This document shows, piece after piece, positions 1 through 9,368 of a stretch of DNA of 64,000 nt; within the stretch, counting starts at the first letter, position 1; each line of letters begins with the position of its first letter. The stretch is from contig CANCYR010000015.1 of the NCBI GenBank assembly GCA_947382355.1, forward strand, positions 1-64,000. Direction: 5' to 3'. The position numbers and the translations under genes were made by a program. Below the pieces are notes generated by a model. It saw only the letters and a list, made by a program, of their open reading frames with translations, was not told the DNA's origin and did not search any database. This DNA comes from an uncultured Lachnospiraceae bacterium (GTDB taxonomy: Bacteria > Bacillota > Clostridia > Lachnospirales > Lachnospiraceae).

Positions 1-76
1 ATCGGACGTTAAAATCCGTATCAGAACTTTTGTTGAAAGCCGGAGGCGAAAAGAAGTTGGAGCAGAGGACGCAGAA

Positions 77-212
77 GGCGGCAGGGCATAGGGAAGTCTT
101 ATGGGCACGCTTTCGCTCTGCAAAAACGCAGCGGTACTAACGCACCAAAATACAGTGCGTAAGGACCGGCGATTTTGCCAAGGCCCCTAAGACTTCCCTA
201 TGCCCTGCCGCC
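77..212 (+). repeat. Long inverted-repeat element, copy A
   Basis: Arms at 77-105 and 184-212 are complementary, with 25 uninterrupted matching bases, and enclose a loop of about 78 bases. The loop (106-183) holds a small hairpin, ACGCAC against GTGCGT. The loop closely resembles the reverse complement of the loop of the element at 38495-38716, sharing for example CGCTCTG, AAAACGCAG and AAAATAC, although the arms are unrelated in sequence. No gene is visible in 1-341; weak coding possibilities at the left edge could not be supported. Confidence 0.75.
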
Positions 213-260
213 TCCTGCTAACATCGAAATGCCTTACTTTCCCAAAATTCAAAGAACAAA

Positions 261-300
261 GCCCGAAACAAAACAGCCAAAGAGGGATGAGGGCGGATTC
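261..300 (-). repeat. Fragment related to the arm of repeat copy E
   Basis: This stretch starts GCCCGAAACAAAACAGC and continues with AGAGGGATGAGGG. It matches the reverse complement of the right arm and flank of the large hairpin at 63524-63764 (GCCTGAAACAAAACAGC, AGAGGGATGTGGG). It therefore looks like a remnant of the same repeat family lying beside copy A. Confidence 0.5.
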
Positions 301-341
301 CCCTCCACCACTTTTAAATCAATCTATACTACCACTTACAT

Positions 342-1274
342 CTACTTCGGATACCTTGTCATCACATACGTCCCCGTACTGCGAATCTCCGAAAAACTTA
401 TTTCCCTACCCCAATGAACAGAACTATTGAAATTTCCTTCCGCAACAACCACTCCATTCCCCTTAACCTCTAATACAATCACAGAATGCCCGTTATTATC
501 CATACGGACAATATCCCCTACCCGGATATTGGAAAAATTCGTATGCTGACGGGCCGGGAGGCTGCCGAAAGCCGCATCGCTGATTGCAAAGGCAAATCCG
601 GCACAGCCGTAACCGCCACTGTAAATGCCGCCTTTCCACGCATAATAATTGTCATTAGTCCATTTCATACCTTCCGGGTATTTTGATTTCATTGCAATCA
701 TATCCTTGTAAATCTGCTTTTCACTTAATCCAGAACTGCCGCTGTCCTTAACCGTCACCTGACATTTATACGTTTTCCCATTCTTTCCCTTACAGGTAAT
801 GGTAGCTTTCCCGGCTTTTTTCGCTGTTACCTTTCCTTTGCCGCTTACAGAGGCAACCGCTTCATCACTGCTTGTCCATGACTTTGCAGACGTACCGGTA
901 ATGCTTAACTGATAAGTCTCTCCCCCAGAAAGAGTCAGGCTCTTTTGGTTAAGATATGGATTCTTAACTGTAATTTTACATTGGTATGTTTTTTTATTCA
1001 CCTTTGCTGTAATAGTTGTCTTACCCGCTTTTTTGGCGGTTACCTTGCCCTTACTATTTACAGTGGCAACTGATTTCTTGCTGCTGCTCCATTTCACTTT
1101 TCCAGAAATGCCCTTTACCTTTAAAACCTTGCTGCTTCCCACATAAATTGTTGCTTTTGTTTTATTCAGCTTAACCGCTGCTGCTTCTGACTGTATTGAA
1201 AACATTCCTGCTGCCATAATGACGATAAGAAGCATTGCAAGGACTTTTTGTAATTTCTTTCCTGATAATTTCAT
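342..1274 (-). CDS. Secreted protein with two bacterial Ig-like (Big_2) domains and a C-terminal NlpC/P60- or CHAP-like domain
   Basis: The protein has 310 residues. It opens with a Lys-rich start and a hydrophobic signal segment (about residues 10-30, ending near SEA). Two Big_2-type Ig-like repeats follow (about 33-105 and 106-177), each with the typical GKGKVTAKKAGK strand. The last 120 residues contain GCAGFAF and GHSVIV, a Cys/His pair expected for a papain-like NlpC/P60 or CHAP fold. This suggests an exported cell-wall hydrolase or surface protein. The ATG has a good ribosome site (GAGAGGAG). Assignment of the C-terminal family is inference. It is monocistronic, with a sigma-A-like promoter at 1346-1374. 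Confidence 0.75.
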   Translation of the reverse strand: MKLSGKKLQKVLAMLLIVIMAAGMFSIQSEAAAVKLNKTKATIYVGSSKVLKVKGISGKVKWSSSKKSVATVNSKGKVTAKKAGKTTITAKVNKKTYQCKITVKNPYLNQKSLTLSGGETYQLSITGTSAKSWTSSDEAVASVSGKGKVTAKKAGKATITCKGKNGKTYKCQVTVKDSGSSGLSEKQIYKDMIAMKSKYPEGMKWTNDNYYAWKGGIYSGGYGCAGFAFAISDAAFGSLPARQHTNFSNIRVGDIVRMDNNGHSVIVLEVKGNGVVVAEGNFNSSVHWGREISFSEIRSTGTYVMTRYPK

Positions 1275-1345
1275 ATTTCTTTACTCCTCTCTTTCCTGCC
1301 GGCATGAGTAAACATAATTCCAACCGACTCTCCTGTTTAGGTTGT

Positions 1346-1374
1346 ATAATATCGAATTTTAAAAAAAACCGCAA
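1346..1374 (-). promoter_or_regulatory. Sigma-A-type promoter for the Ig-like secreted protein
   Basis: On the minus strand TTGCGG is followed after 17 bases by TATTAT, about 70 bases upstream of the start codon. The spacing is ideal; the -35 is a partial match. Confidence 0.5.
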
Positions 1375-1493
1375 CCGATTTTTCAATTTATCCTGAAATT
1401 CCCATCCACCTATCCTTGAGCCGGATTTCATAAATATGGAAATCCATGGGCATTTCCCAATTGCCTATATTTATCAAATCATAGATCTTTCCT

Positions 1494-2114
1494 CTATATT
1501 TCCTCCATCATAAGCAACAGAACCCCATCTCTCACGGAAACCTCACTTTCTATTCCCTGAAACTCATTGCTGACCCCAATCGGATAATCCGTCTTTAGCA
1601 CCGCATCCTCCAAAGGATATTTCAGATTCTTCAAAGTAACTCCCTTTGCCTCTCCATCAAATGCAAACACGGACAGATACCCTTTTTTCTCTTTTCCAAA
1701 TGTGATACTTCCGTTTCTCACTGCCGTAATTGTTATATTTTTATAAAATAAATACCCTCTCGCCCCTCTTTTCAAAAGCCATACAAGGCATTGGAGATTG
1801 GCAATGGTATGGGAAATTCTCCCCCCCAGTCCTCCGTATATATGAAAGCTCCTGTAGCCAAGCTCCATTCCCTTCCGCAAGGCTGCCAGCATATCCGTAT
1901 CATCCTTTTCCGGCTCAAGCTGTATTAAATTAGGATGCACAGGACTTTGCCTGAAAGAATCAAAATCCCCCAGCACCATATCCGGCTCAAGCTCCATTTT
2001 TTTTAAATACGCAAAGCCCCCGTCCACTCCAATTACATAATCGGATTCCCCGGGTTTCAACTTAGGATAGTCAAATTCTCCTGCCCCGATAATATAGCAA
2101 ATGCCCTCTTCCAT
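1494..2114 (-). CDS. thiN: Thiamine pyrophosphokinase
   Basis: The 206-residue protein transfers pyrophosphate from ATP to thiamine to give thiamine diphosphate in the cytoplasm. The recognisable motifs of the family appear in order: IIGAGEF at the N-terminus, GVDGG, LGDFDS, KDDTD and GGRISHTIAN. The last carries Ser where Asp (RxDH) is usual. The ATG at 2114 is preferred over one nine codons upstream because GGAGAGG lies eight bases before it. Length matches the family. It stands alone here, without other thiamine genes or a visible TPP riboswitch. Confidence 0.9.
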   Translation of the reverse strand: MEEGICYIIGAGEFDYPKLKPGESDYVIGVDGGFAYLKKMELEPDMVLGDFDSFRQSPVHPNLIQLEPEKDDTDMLAALRKGMELGYRSFHIYGGLGGRISHTIANLQCLVWLLKRGARGYLFYKNITITAVRNGSITFGKEKKGYLSVFAFDGEAKGVTLKNLKYPLEDAVLKTDYPIGVSNEFQGIESEVSVRDGVLLLMMEEI

Positions 2115-2167
2115 ACTTATAACCTCTCCATATGCCTTCAAAATGTACCCGGTATTTTTTCAATATC

Positions 2168-3838
2168 TCATAGCACTTCTAAAACAACCGTCTCACAAGG
2201 CCTTAACAACAGTTTTCCTTCAGAAGCTTCCAGACTCTCCATATTGGAAAGAAGCGGATTTGAATTATGGCCCTCTAACTCAAGCTCCATTTCATTCTCA
2301 CCAAAGTTAGCTGCTACTAACACTTTTTTCCCATCCAGACTGCGATAATAGGCATAAATCTTTTCCTTTTCCATATAGGCAGGTTCAAAGCTGCCATATG
2401 TAAACAGTTCATTGTATTTTTCTGATTTTCTAAGTCCAATCAGACTTTTATAATAATTCAGCACAGATTCTTTATCCTTAAGCTCATCTGCCACATTTAC
2501 CTGGCTGTAATTGGGATTTATCTTCAGCCATGGCATGCCTGTGGTAAATCCTGCCTGTTCCTCACCACTCCACTGCATGGGCGTTCTGGCATTATCCCTG
2601 CTGTACCTGTAGCATACTTCCAGCGCTTCTTCTTTAGAAAAACCTGCTTCCATAGCAGTCTTATACTGATTTTTCGTGTCAATATCATCATATTCTTCAA
2701 TGCTTTCCATTCTGCAGTTCTGCATTCCGATTTCCTGTCCCTGATAGATAAACGGAATCCCTCTCAATAAAATATTGACAGTAGCCAGCATTTTAAACCC
2801 GTCTATATTTTGGGCATAGGAAGGCAGATACGTATTGACCCCTCTTGGCTCGTCGTGATTTTCTATGATATTTGCTAAAAACCCGATTCCCTCACACCTT
2901 TTTTGGGACCGGAAGGTAATTTCCCTCCATGCATCGAATTCTACTTCTTTTGCATCATACCAGCCATGCTCTCCAAAAGTGAGCATATGGGCTGAGAAGT
3001 CGAACATAGTGGAGAAATGGCCGTTTTCCCCTACAAATTCTTCTAATTCTTCTTCCTTCATATTAAATACTTCCGCCACGGTAAAAGCCTGATGTTTTTC
3101 AAAGGCAGCTTCTTTTAGTTCCTCTAATAATTCTCCTACCCCGTCTATTTCTTCTACCATTTTGGTAGCCCTGACTAATCCGTCCGGACCGTCCGGCTCA
3201 TAGGAAGGAAAAGTCAGGTCCTTCTTTATGTTAATGATGGCATCAATCCGAAAACCTGCCAATCCTTTTTCCAGCCACCAGTTAATCATCTGAAACAATT
3301 CCTGCTTCATCTTTGGATTGTTCCAGTTCAAATCCGGCTGTTCCTTTGCAAAAAAATGCAGATAGTAAAGCTCTGTTCCCTCTACCTTCTCCCATGCGCT
3401 TCCGCCAAAATAAGAGCGGTAATTGCTGGGGGGATTTCCATCCTTTCCCTTCCGGAAATAAAAATAGTCCCCATACTCTCCTTCCGGGTCTGCCAATGCC
3501 TTTTGAAACCATTCGTGCTGACTGGAACAATGGTTGATTACCAAATCCATAACGATTCCCATATCCCGTTTTTTTGCTTCTAAGAGAAGCTCATCAAACT
3601 CCTCCATAGTGCCGAATTTTGGGTCTATTTCGTAATAATCGGAAATATCATAGCCCTGGTCCACAAAGGGAGACTTATAAACAGGGGATATCCAGATAAT
3701 ATCAATGCCAAGCTCCTTTAAATAATCCAGCTTTTCAATGATTCCCCGAATATCGCCGATTCCGTCCCCGTTTGTATCATAAAAGCTCTTTGGATAAATC
3801 TGATACGCTACTTTTTTGTGCCACCATTTTTTTGTCAT
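2168..3838 (-). CDS. malL: Alpha-glucosidase, GH13 (oligo-1,6-glucosidase type)
   Basis: This 556-residue enzyme hydrolyses short alpha-glucosides. The N-terminus (WWHKKVAYQIYPKSFYD) and DGIGD are typical of GH13 subfamily 31. The catalytic residues are visible: nucleophile Asp199 in GFRIDA, acid/base Glu256 in VAEVF and Asp329 in NHDEP. The residue after the nucleophile is Ala, not the Val common in strict alpha-1,6 enzymes, so specificity may be broader. ATG at 3838 has AAAGGAG upstream; an upstream ATG at 3880 has no such site. It sits downstream of AraC, MFS and ROK genes and likely serves the same sugar. Confidence 0.88.
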   Translation of the reverse strand: MTKKWWHKKVAYQIYPKSFYDTNGDGIGDIRGIIEKLDYLKELGIDIIWISPVYKSPFVDQGYDISDYYEIDPKFGTMEEFDELLLEAKKRDMGIVMDLVINHCSSQHEWFQKALADPEGEYGDYFYFRKGKDGNPPSNYRSYFGGSAWEKVEGTELYYLHFFAKEQPDLNWNNPKMKQELFQMINWWLEKGLAGFRIDAIINIKKDLTFPSYEPDGPDGLVRATKMVEEIDGVGELLEELKEAAFEKHQAFTVAEVFNMKEEELEEFVGENGHFSTMFDFSAHMLTFGEHGWYDAKEVEFDAWREITFRSQKRCEGIGFLANIIENHDEPRGVNTYLPSYAQNIDGFKMLATVNILLRGIPFIYQGQEIGMQNCRMESIEEYDDIDTKNQYKTAMEAGFSKEEALEVCYRYSRDNARTPMQWSGEEQAGFTTGMPWLKINPNYSQVNVADELKDKESVLNYYKSLIGLRKSEKYNELFTYGSFEPAYMEKEKIYAYYRSLDGKKVLVAANFGENEMELELEGHNSNPLLSNMESLEASEGKLLLRPCETVVLEVL

Positions 3839-3920
3839 AAGAAACTCCTTTCGTTTTTTGTATTTACAGTATAAATACATATAAACAGGTTTTCTTCCTT
3901 TATTATGATAAATAATTACA

Positions 3921-4808
3921 CTATTTTGACTTTATTTCTTCTGCTTCCTGTTTTCGATAGGCAGATGGAGTCATATGCTTTGCTTCCGTAAACCGCTTGA
4001 TAAAATAGCCCGCATTTTCATAGCCGCAGCTTAAGGCAATGTCTAAAATCCGCATATCCGTCTCTTTTAAATATTCGGCAGCTCTTTCAATACGCACTTC
4101 GTTGATATATTCTGTAGGCGTCTTTCCAATCAGCCTTTTAAAATACCTGCAAAAGTATTGGGGATTCATCCCTATCAAATCTGCCATATCCTTTGTCCGT
4201 ATTTTGCTTCCAAAGGACTCATGAATATAGGACAGCACCTTTTTGGCATTGGAAATCTGATAGCCGTCGTTAGCCCCTGCTTCCTTTTTTCGGACAAGCC
4301 TTTCCTCCTCGTAAAGAATGGCAATCAACTGGTACAAATAAGACTTTACCAGAATATAGGAGGAGATACTGCTTTTTTCCGCCTGCTTTATCATGTTCTT
4401 ATAAAGTTCCTTCAGACTTGAGAAGACAGCGTCCTCCTGAAAAATAAACTGGGTAAGCTGTATTTTTCTCTCAAGCAGGGGCCGGATAATCTTATATTGA
4501 ATTCCGTCAAAATATTCAAAGCTCAGCATTTTCAAATCAAACACTACCGCACTTTCCACACAGCCCTTCTTTCCCAAAATAGAATGAATGCTTCCCCCGT
4601 CAATCAGAAGAAACGCAGGGCCTGTGATGTTATACCTTTTCATATCAATGTCCACAACAAAGCTTCCCTTTTTAAAATATATAAGCTCCGTTTCCTCATG
4701 CCAGTGGAGTTTCACCACAAATTCTTTATTTTCCTTCCACTGATAAACAGCCAGAGGAAAACTTACCGTTCCATGGGAAATCTCTTCCTTCAGCTTTCCT
4801 TTATCCAT
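3921..4808 (-). CDS. AraC-family transcriptional regulator
   Basis: The 295-residue protein has an N-terminal cupin-like sensing half (about 15-150; HWHEETELIYF) and a C-terminal AraC double helix-turn-helix (about 190-290). The latter shows the family landmarks IGMNPQYFCRYFKR, GKTPTEYI and CGYENAGYFIKRF. It probably activates the neighbouring sugar genes. It overlaps the end of the MFS gene by eight bases, showing translational coupling, and lies between transporter and alpha-glucosidase. The inducer is unknown. Confidence 0.85.
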   Translation of the reverse strand: MDKGKLKEEISHGTVSFPLAVYQWKENKEFVVKLHWHEETELIYFKKGSFVVDIDMKRYNITGPAFLLIDGGSIHSILGKKGCVESAVVFDLKMLSFEYFDGIQYKIIRPLLERKIQLTQFIFQEDAVFSSLKELYKNMIKQAEKSSISSYILVKSYLYQLIAILYEEERLVRKKEAGANDGYQISNAKKVLSYIHESFGSKIRTKDMADLIGMNPQYFCRYFKRLIGKTPTEYINEVRIERAAEYLKETDMRILDIALSCGYENAGYFIKRFTEAKHMTPSAYRKQEAEEIKSK

Positions 4809-6036
4809 GCTTTGCCCCCACTTTTCGGTTAAGACCTTCCACTGCTGCTATCATGACTAACAGGATAAGTCCCAGATAAAAAGGGAACAGCTTATAGCTT
4901 ACATGCTTTGCCAAAAGTCCAAGAAGAGGAGGCATAAAGGTAGTGCCCACATAGGCACATGCCATTTGAATGCCCATGATTCCCTGAGAATATCTGCTTC
5001 CGAAATTGTCCGGCGTGGCATGGAGCATGGACGGATAAATGGGAGCACAACCCAGACCTATGAAGAAAAGCCCCAAAAGCTGCACTGTAAGCCCAAAAGG
5101 AACCAGCAAAAGCACTACCCCGAGACCGGCCACTCCCTGCCCCAGCCGTACCATCTGCCTGTTAGATAACTTTATGGTAAGAAATCCGGACAAAAATCTT
5201 CCAAAGGTAATGCCAAAATAAAACAGCGCAATCCACTTTGCCGCCTGTTCCGGAGAAACTCCTTTTTCCATAACCAGATAGCTGCTTCCCCACAGTCCTG
5301 CAGTGCCTTCCATGGCGCAATAACAGAAAAATCCCACCAATGCCTGCTTTGCTCCTTTTAGCTTCAACATTCCCAAAATGCCCGGATTTACCTTTTCTTC
5401 CGTTCCATTCTCTTCTATTTTATTTTCTTTTTTTTCATTCCCATTTTCCTGTTCTTTTTTTCCTTCCGTTCCTTTTTCTGTTCCCTCTACCTTTTTCCAA
5501 AGGAAAATGGAGCACAGCAGACATGCCACCAGACAAAACTGAATCAGACTGATAACTCCATAGCCTGACTGCCAGTTCCCCCCATCCTTAAGACAAAAAG
5601 AGAGAATCACCGGTCCCGTAGTGGCTCCGATTCCCCAAAAGCAATGGAGCCAGCTCATATGCCTTGCCTCATAATGAAGGGCCACAAAGTTATTTAGCGC
5701 AGCATCCACGCTTCCTGCCCCTAAGCCCAAAGGAATTGCCACGGCACAAAGCATCCAGTACTCCCTGCTGACGGAAAAACCCAAAAGCGCAGCTGCCGTC
5801 ATAAGAACACTGATTCCCGTTGTCCATCCCGTCCCCAGCTTTTTGATGATTTTACTGCTAAAAAGACTGGAAACAATTGTCCCGCCGGAAATAATCATGG
5901 AAATAATCCCCCCATAAGAAATGGGAACATTCATTTCCTTATAAATGGAAGGCCATGCCGACCCCAAAAGGGAGTCCGGCAGCCCCAGACTGATAAATGC
6001 CAGATAAATAATGATGAGTAAAACTGTTAAAAGCAT
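4801..6036 (-). CDS. MFS sugar transporter (FucP-like)
   Basis: The 411-residue polytopic membrane protein has about 12 hydrophobic segments, split by a charged, low-complexity Glu/Lys/Asn loop near residues 187-220 typical of the central MFS loop. GAGSVDAALNNFVALHY and the following HCFWGIG segment resemble Lachnospiraceae sugar permeases related to FucP. It is coupled to the ROK gene (10-base overlap) upstream and to the AraC gene downstream. It likely imports the glycoside cleaved by the GH13 enzyme; the substrate is inferred from context only. Confidence 0.8.
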   Translation of the reverse strand: MLLTVLLIIIYLAFISLGLPDSLLGSAWPSIYKEMNVPISYGGIISMIISGGTIVSSLFSSKIIKKLGTGWTTGISVLMTAAALLGFSVSREYWMLCAVAIPLGLGAGSVDAALNNFVALHYEARHMSWLHCFWGIGATTGPVILSFCLKDGGNWQSGYGVISLIQFCLVACLLCSIFLWKKVEGTEKGTEGKKEQENGNEKKENKIEENGTEEKVNPGILGMLKLKGAKQALVGFFCYCAMEGTAGLWGSSYLVMEKGVSPEQAAKWIALFYFGITFGRFLSGFLTIKLSNRQMVRLGQGVAGLGVVLLLVPFGLTVQLLGLFFIGLGCAPIYPSMLHATPDNFGSRYSQGIMGIQMACAYVGTTFMPPLLGLLAKHVSYKLFPFYLGLILLVMIAAVEGLNRKVGAKHG

Positions 6037-7055
6037 CCTTCTTCTCCTCCTTCTTTTCTAATCTGCTTTTCCAGCTCATCCAGGGCAATCGTAATCATTC
6101 CCTGTTCAAAATCCTTTTCCAGTTCCTTTGAAAAAACAAGCTTTGCCTCAAACTGCCCCTTTAAAGAATCCTTTAGCGCTTCCTTTAAACCGCTTTTGAT
6201 TTCTTCCGTCCAGAAATCTCCGTAAAGCACAAAAAAATCCGGCGCCAGCACACAGCTGTATATGATAAGAAGCTGCCCGACAGATTTGATTACCTGATAT
6301 GGGTCCCCATAGTCTAACTCCTCCCATGGATAAGCAGCCGGTATTCTGGAAATCTCTCCGGCAAAGTTTCCTGCCCCCTTATAAATTTCCCCATGGATGA
6401 TGGTTCCTGCACCGGGAGCATAAATTCTTGGAAAATAGAGACCGACTATGTGCTCCGCCTCCGCTGAAATACGATAGGAATAATATCCGCTAACCACTGC
6501 GTTAATATCATTTTCAAAGATGACCGGCACTTTATATGTGCTTTGATAATGCTGCATAAATTCCTTTCCCACAATGTCCGGATAATCATTGACAGTAATC
6601 GTGCCGTCCACTTCTTCTCCCGGTAAGCCAAAAGCAATCAGTCCCGCCTTTTCCCCATATTTTTCAAAAATTTCCAAAAGCCATAAATCAAAGCTGTCAA
6701 TCTGTACCTTTGCAAAATACTTTTCCTTCCGCTCTACGCACTGTCCCAGCAAATTAATGACTAAAAGCCGTATGAGATTCTGATTATTCTTTTGATGGCC
6801 GTATATCATTACTGCGTATTTGTAATCTTCATTAAAAATATACTGAAGACAGGGACGGCCTCCGTTGGAGGGAATGCTTGCTCCTTTTTTTATTTCTCCG
6901 TTCTTTACCAGCTCTTCAAGCAGGGAGTTTACCGTGACCACGCTGAGTCCTGTTCTGGCCGCAAGCTCCGGCTTAGTTGTCTTTCCCAAAAGCTTTAGCT
7001 GTTTTCTTACGTTATTTTTATTGATTTCCTTCATAAGCAGGGTATCTGCTTTCAT
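6027..7055 (-). CDS. ROK-family transcriptional regulator
   Basis: About 342 residues. An N-terminal winged helix-turn-helix (KPELAARTGLSVVTVNSLLEEL) is followed by a ROK kinase-like fold with FENDINAVVSGYY and GAGNFAGEIS. The Cys-rich zinc site seen in many ROK proteins (CxCG) is absent, so sugar sensing may differ. The chosen ATG has GAAGAAGG upstream; a GTG 11 codons earlier is possible but lacks a ribosome site. As first gene of the ROK-MFS-AraC-alpha-glucosidase operon it probably represses that operon in response to a sugar. Confidence 0.82.
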   Translation of the reverse strand: MKADTLLMKEINKNNVRKQLKLLGKTTKPELAARTGLSVVTVNSLLEELVKNGEIKKGASIPSNGGRPCLQYIFNEDYKYAVMIYGHQKNNQNLIRLLVINLLGQCVERKEKYFAKVQIDSFDLWLLEIFEKYGEKAGLIAFGLPGEEVDGTITVNDYPDIVGKEFMQHYQSTYKVPVIFENDINAVVSGYYSYRISAEAEHIVGLYFPRIYAPGAGTIIHGEIYKGAGNFAGEISRIPAAYPWEELDYGDPYQVIKSVGQLLIIYSCVLAPDFFVLYGDFWTEEIKSGLKEALKDSLKGQFEAKLVFSKELEKDFEQGMITIALDELEKQIRKEGGEEGCF

Positions 7056-7088
7056 GGTTCTCGCCTTCTTCCCGGTAGTTTTTGTCAC

Positions 7089-7633
7089 TTATTGGATTCG
7101 GTATTGCTTTTTTATATTTTAACTTCTTTTTTTTACTTTGTAAATATACTTTTTAAAGTTTTTTTATTAAGTGTGCATAAAATTATTTTTTGAAAGAATA
7201 CTATATCTGATACATCTTTGTTGTATTTGAATAGCTTTTTATTCCATCCTCTTTTTTATATTAATTTATCACAAGTATGCTCTTTAAACCAGACTTTTAC
7301 CAATTGCCCCGGGGACAAAATAATGACTTTTTCATGTTTTATCAATAGTTTAAAACCATAACCCGGATTTTTTGTAATAACTCAAAAAATGTAAGAATAT
7401 TTATAAACTATTGCCAAAATTTTACAATAATGGTATGATTATACTATTAAATGCGCATAAAAATCACAAAAAATACCAAACAAATCTACCCTGCAAAATT
7501 CCATGGAAAAGGTATTTTTTGATACAAAGGAGTGAATATAAAGCACAAAATACAATTCAGGGGATAAAAATAAATTTTTATATAAGGATACAGCTTAGAT
7601 TGTTGGGAAATTCAAGAATCGGAGGTTATTCTT
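7089..7633. other. 545-bp AT-rich divergent intergenic region
   Basis: The stretch separates the minus-strand ROK operon from the plus-strand KAS III-like gene. Apart from the promoter at 7411-7439, nothing convincing is visible. The roughly 190-base leader before 7634 shows no clear riboswitch, and the short open frame across 7411-7653 has no ribosome site. Confidence 0.5.
7411..7439 (+). promoter_or_regulatory. Sigma-A-type promoter for the KAS III-like gene
   Basis: TTGCCA and TATGAT are separated by 17 bases. The predicted start near 7446 leaves a 5' leader of about 190 bases. Confidence 0.6.
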
Positions 7634-8635
7634 ATGAAAAATATTATGATTGACGGAACTGGTGTATATATTCCAGCCAATAAAGTCTACAATGAACAAT
7701 TAGATGAACATTTTGAAAAACGCGGACTCAGCGCACATAGTCTTATGAACCATTTAGGAAGGCGCAAGCGTTATTTCATTTCCAAAGATGAAAATACAAT
7801 TACTATGTGTCTGGAAGCCATAAATGATTGTATGTTAAAAAACAATCTTGTACTTGACGAATATGAAATGTTAGTAGTGTGTACCGATACTCCTGAATAT
7901 TTATTTCCTTCCAATGCAATGAAGATTACCGGAGTATATGGTGAAAAATTAAAAAACATCAAAGTAGCATTTGATTTGAACAGTAATTGTACCGGTATGG
8001 TACAAGGTCTTGATGTGGTAACTAAATATATGCAGGCCTCAAACATCTCAAAAGCCCTGGTTATCGGCTGTTTTTGCGTGACTCCTATAGCATTGTGGTC
8101 AGATACGGTTGTCTATGCGACTTTTGCGGATGCCGCAGCATGTGTTGCGTTAAGGATGGATGAAAATCCAGTGAAAAAAGGATTTATTGATACAATAGTT
8201 TCCGTTGATGCAAGCTACCATGATTATATAAAATATCCTAAATGCGGTATGTCCAAAGTTCCCTTACAGTCAATTCTGCCTAACGAAAAGCGGTTGGAAT
8301 GGAACCCGTTTCCCATGGATTTCATACCTAAACAGTGGACAAAAGCAATCACGCAAATATTAGATAAAAATTCTCTTGCCGCAAAAGACATAGATTATTA
8401 CATATTTTCTCAGCTAAGCGACGCATATAATATGGAAACTCTCAGGCTGCTTGGCATTTCAGAAGCGGATAATAAGTATTATTTTGTTGGAAAAGAATAT
8501 GGTTACACAGGCAATACCTGCCCTATTCTTTGTTTGAACCGCTTGTGGGATATATATTCTAAAAAGGGAACAAAATTGATTATCTGTACAGTCGGAGCAG
8601 GTTATTCCATAATTGTACAACTATACGAGTTTTAG
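7634..8635 (+). CDS. KAS III-like (FabH/thiolase-fold) condensing enzyme homologue with altered active site
   Basis: The 333-residue protein has the 3-oxoacyl-ACP synthase III architecture. The nucleophile appears as Cys in NSNCTGMVQG near residue 120, and the Asn region near the end reads GYTGNTCP. Where FabH has the catalytic HQAN motif, this protein reads FSQLSDAYN, so the His that activates malonyl-ACP appears replaced by Ser. It may catalyse acyl transfer or a condensation not needing decarboxylation, or be specialised. GGAGG lies seven bases before the ATG. It is not next to fab genes; the downstream membrane-protein gene is broken. Product and pathway are unknown. Confidence 0.72.
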   Translation: MKNIMIDGTGVYIPANKVYNEQLDEHFEKRGLSAHSLMNHLGRRKRYFISKDENTITMCLEAINDCMLKNNLVLDEYEMLVVCTDTPEYLFPSNAMKITGVYGEKLKNIKVAFDLNSNCTGMVQGLDVVTKYMQASNISKALVIGCFCVTPIALWSDTVVYATFADAAACVALRMDENPVKKGFIDTIVSVDASYHDYIKYPKCGMSKVPLQSILPNEKRLEWNPFPMDFIPKQWTKAITQILDKNSLAAKDIDYYIFSQLSDAYNMETLRLLGISEADNKYYFVGKEYGYTGNTCPILCLNRLWDIYSKKGTKLIICTVGAGYSIIVQLYEF

Positions 8636-8650
8636 AAAGAGCGGCTACTT

Positions 8651-9258
8651 ATGAAAAACAACACTGCGAAACCCCCAAAATATTTATCAGCTTTGGATGA
8701 ATATATGAACAAGGTCTACATACTTGTTCTGCTGTTTGTTCCGGGTGCCGTGAATGTGCCGGACTGGTTTGCACTTATTATCTTTGATATCACCTGCCTG
8801 ATTTTTCTGGCAGCAGACATATTTTTTATTAAAACAGGAATTAAGGATGATACGTTCTTAAGCATAAATTACTTGCAGGAAAAATATTCCTTGTACTTAT
8901 TATGTTTATACAGTTTAATTTTATCGTATATATGATTCCCGCTACTGACTTTTAGGGATTTGCATTTTTCTTTGTGGTATTAGCTTCTTTCTTTTTGGAT
9001 TATAAAATGGTTGCAGTTACATCCTTTGAAATTGGCGATTCCGTTATTGCCTCATGATTTCTGTATGGAAAAGTGCATTTGCCTGCAAAAGCTGTTAATT
9101 TCCCGGTTAACATGTTTGACAGGGTTGTTTGTGTGGTATTGTCACTATCAACACTCGTATTATTAACCTGGTTAATTAACAAATTCCTGATTAATACTAA
9201 AAAAGATGAAATGGAAATGAACAATTTATATCCATTAATGATATGGCTGATAAGATGA
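8651..9258 (+). pseudogene. Broken multi-pass membrane-protein gene
   Basis: The first part is an intact 94-codon frame (8651-8935) with two or three hydrophobic helices. Just after it, the frame shifts at a TATATATGA run, and a second frame continues with hydrophobic, charge-ended segments to 9258. That second frame is interrupted by TAG near 8953 and TGA near 9053, either of which could come from a Trp codon (TGG). Repairing one dinucleotide slip and two nonsense changes would give a membrane protein of roughly 200 residues. It was probably cotranscribed with the KAS III-like gene. Family not recognised. Confidence 0.55.
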
Positions 9259-9312
9259 TATGCTTAATTAAACAGGACGAATAGGCTTGTCAGGCAGTGT
9301 ATGGAAGTTTTG

Positions 9313-9346
9313 ATTTTTTTGGCGGTCATATTTGGCCGCCATTTTT
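9313..9346. terminator. Bidirectional intrinsic terminator
   Basis: TGGCGG and CCGCCA form a stem, flanked by T-runs in both directions. It can end the plus-strand pseudogene transcript and the minus-strand alkyltransferase operon. Confidence 0.6.
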
Positions 9347-9368
9347 ATAGATAAGATAAATAGAAAAA

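Noticed and set aside
2..181. Plus-strand frames entering from the left edge (ending near 91 and near 165)
   Set aside because: Two different frames look equally plausible, both run into the arms or core of repeat copy A, and neither shows a recognisable motif.
175..430. Plus-strand short frames over the repeat and the end of the Ig-like gene
   Set aside because: Pro/Ser-rich, no ribosome site, and they overlap repeat copy A and the supported minus-strand gene.
7411..7653. 80-codon frame upstream of the KAS III-like gene
   Set aside because: No ribosome site, begins inside the promoter and overlaps the well-supported start at 7634.
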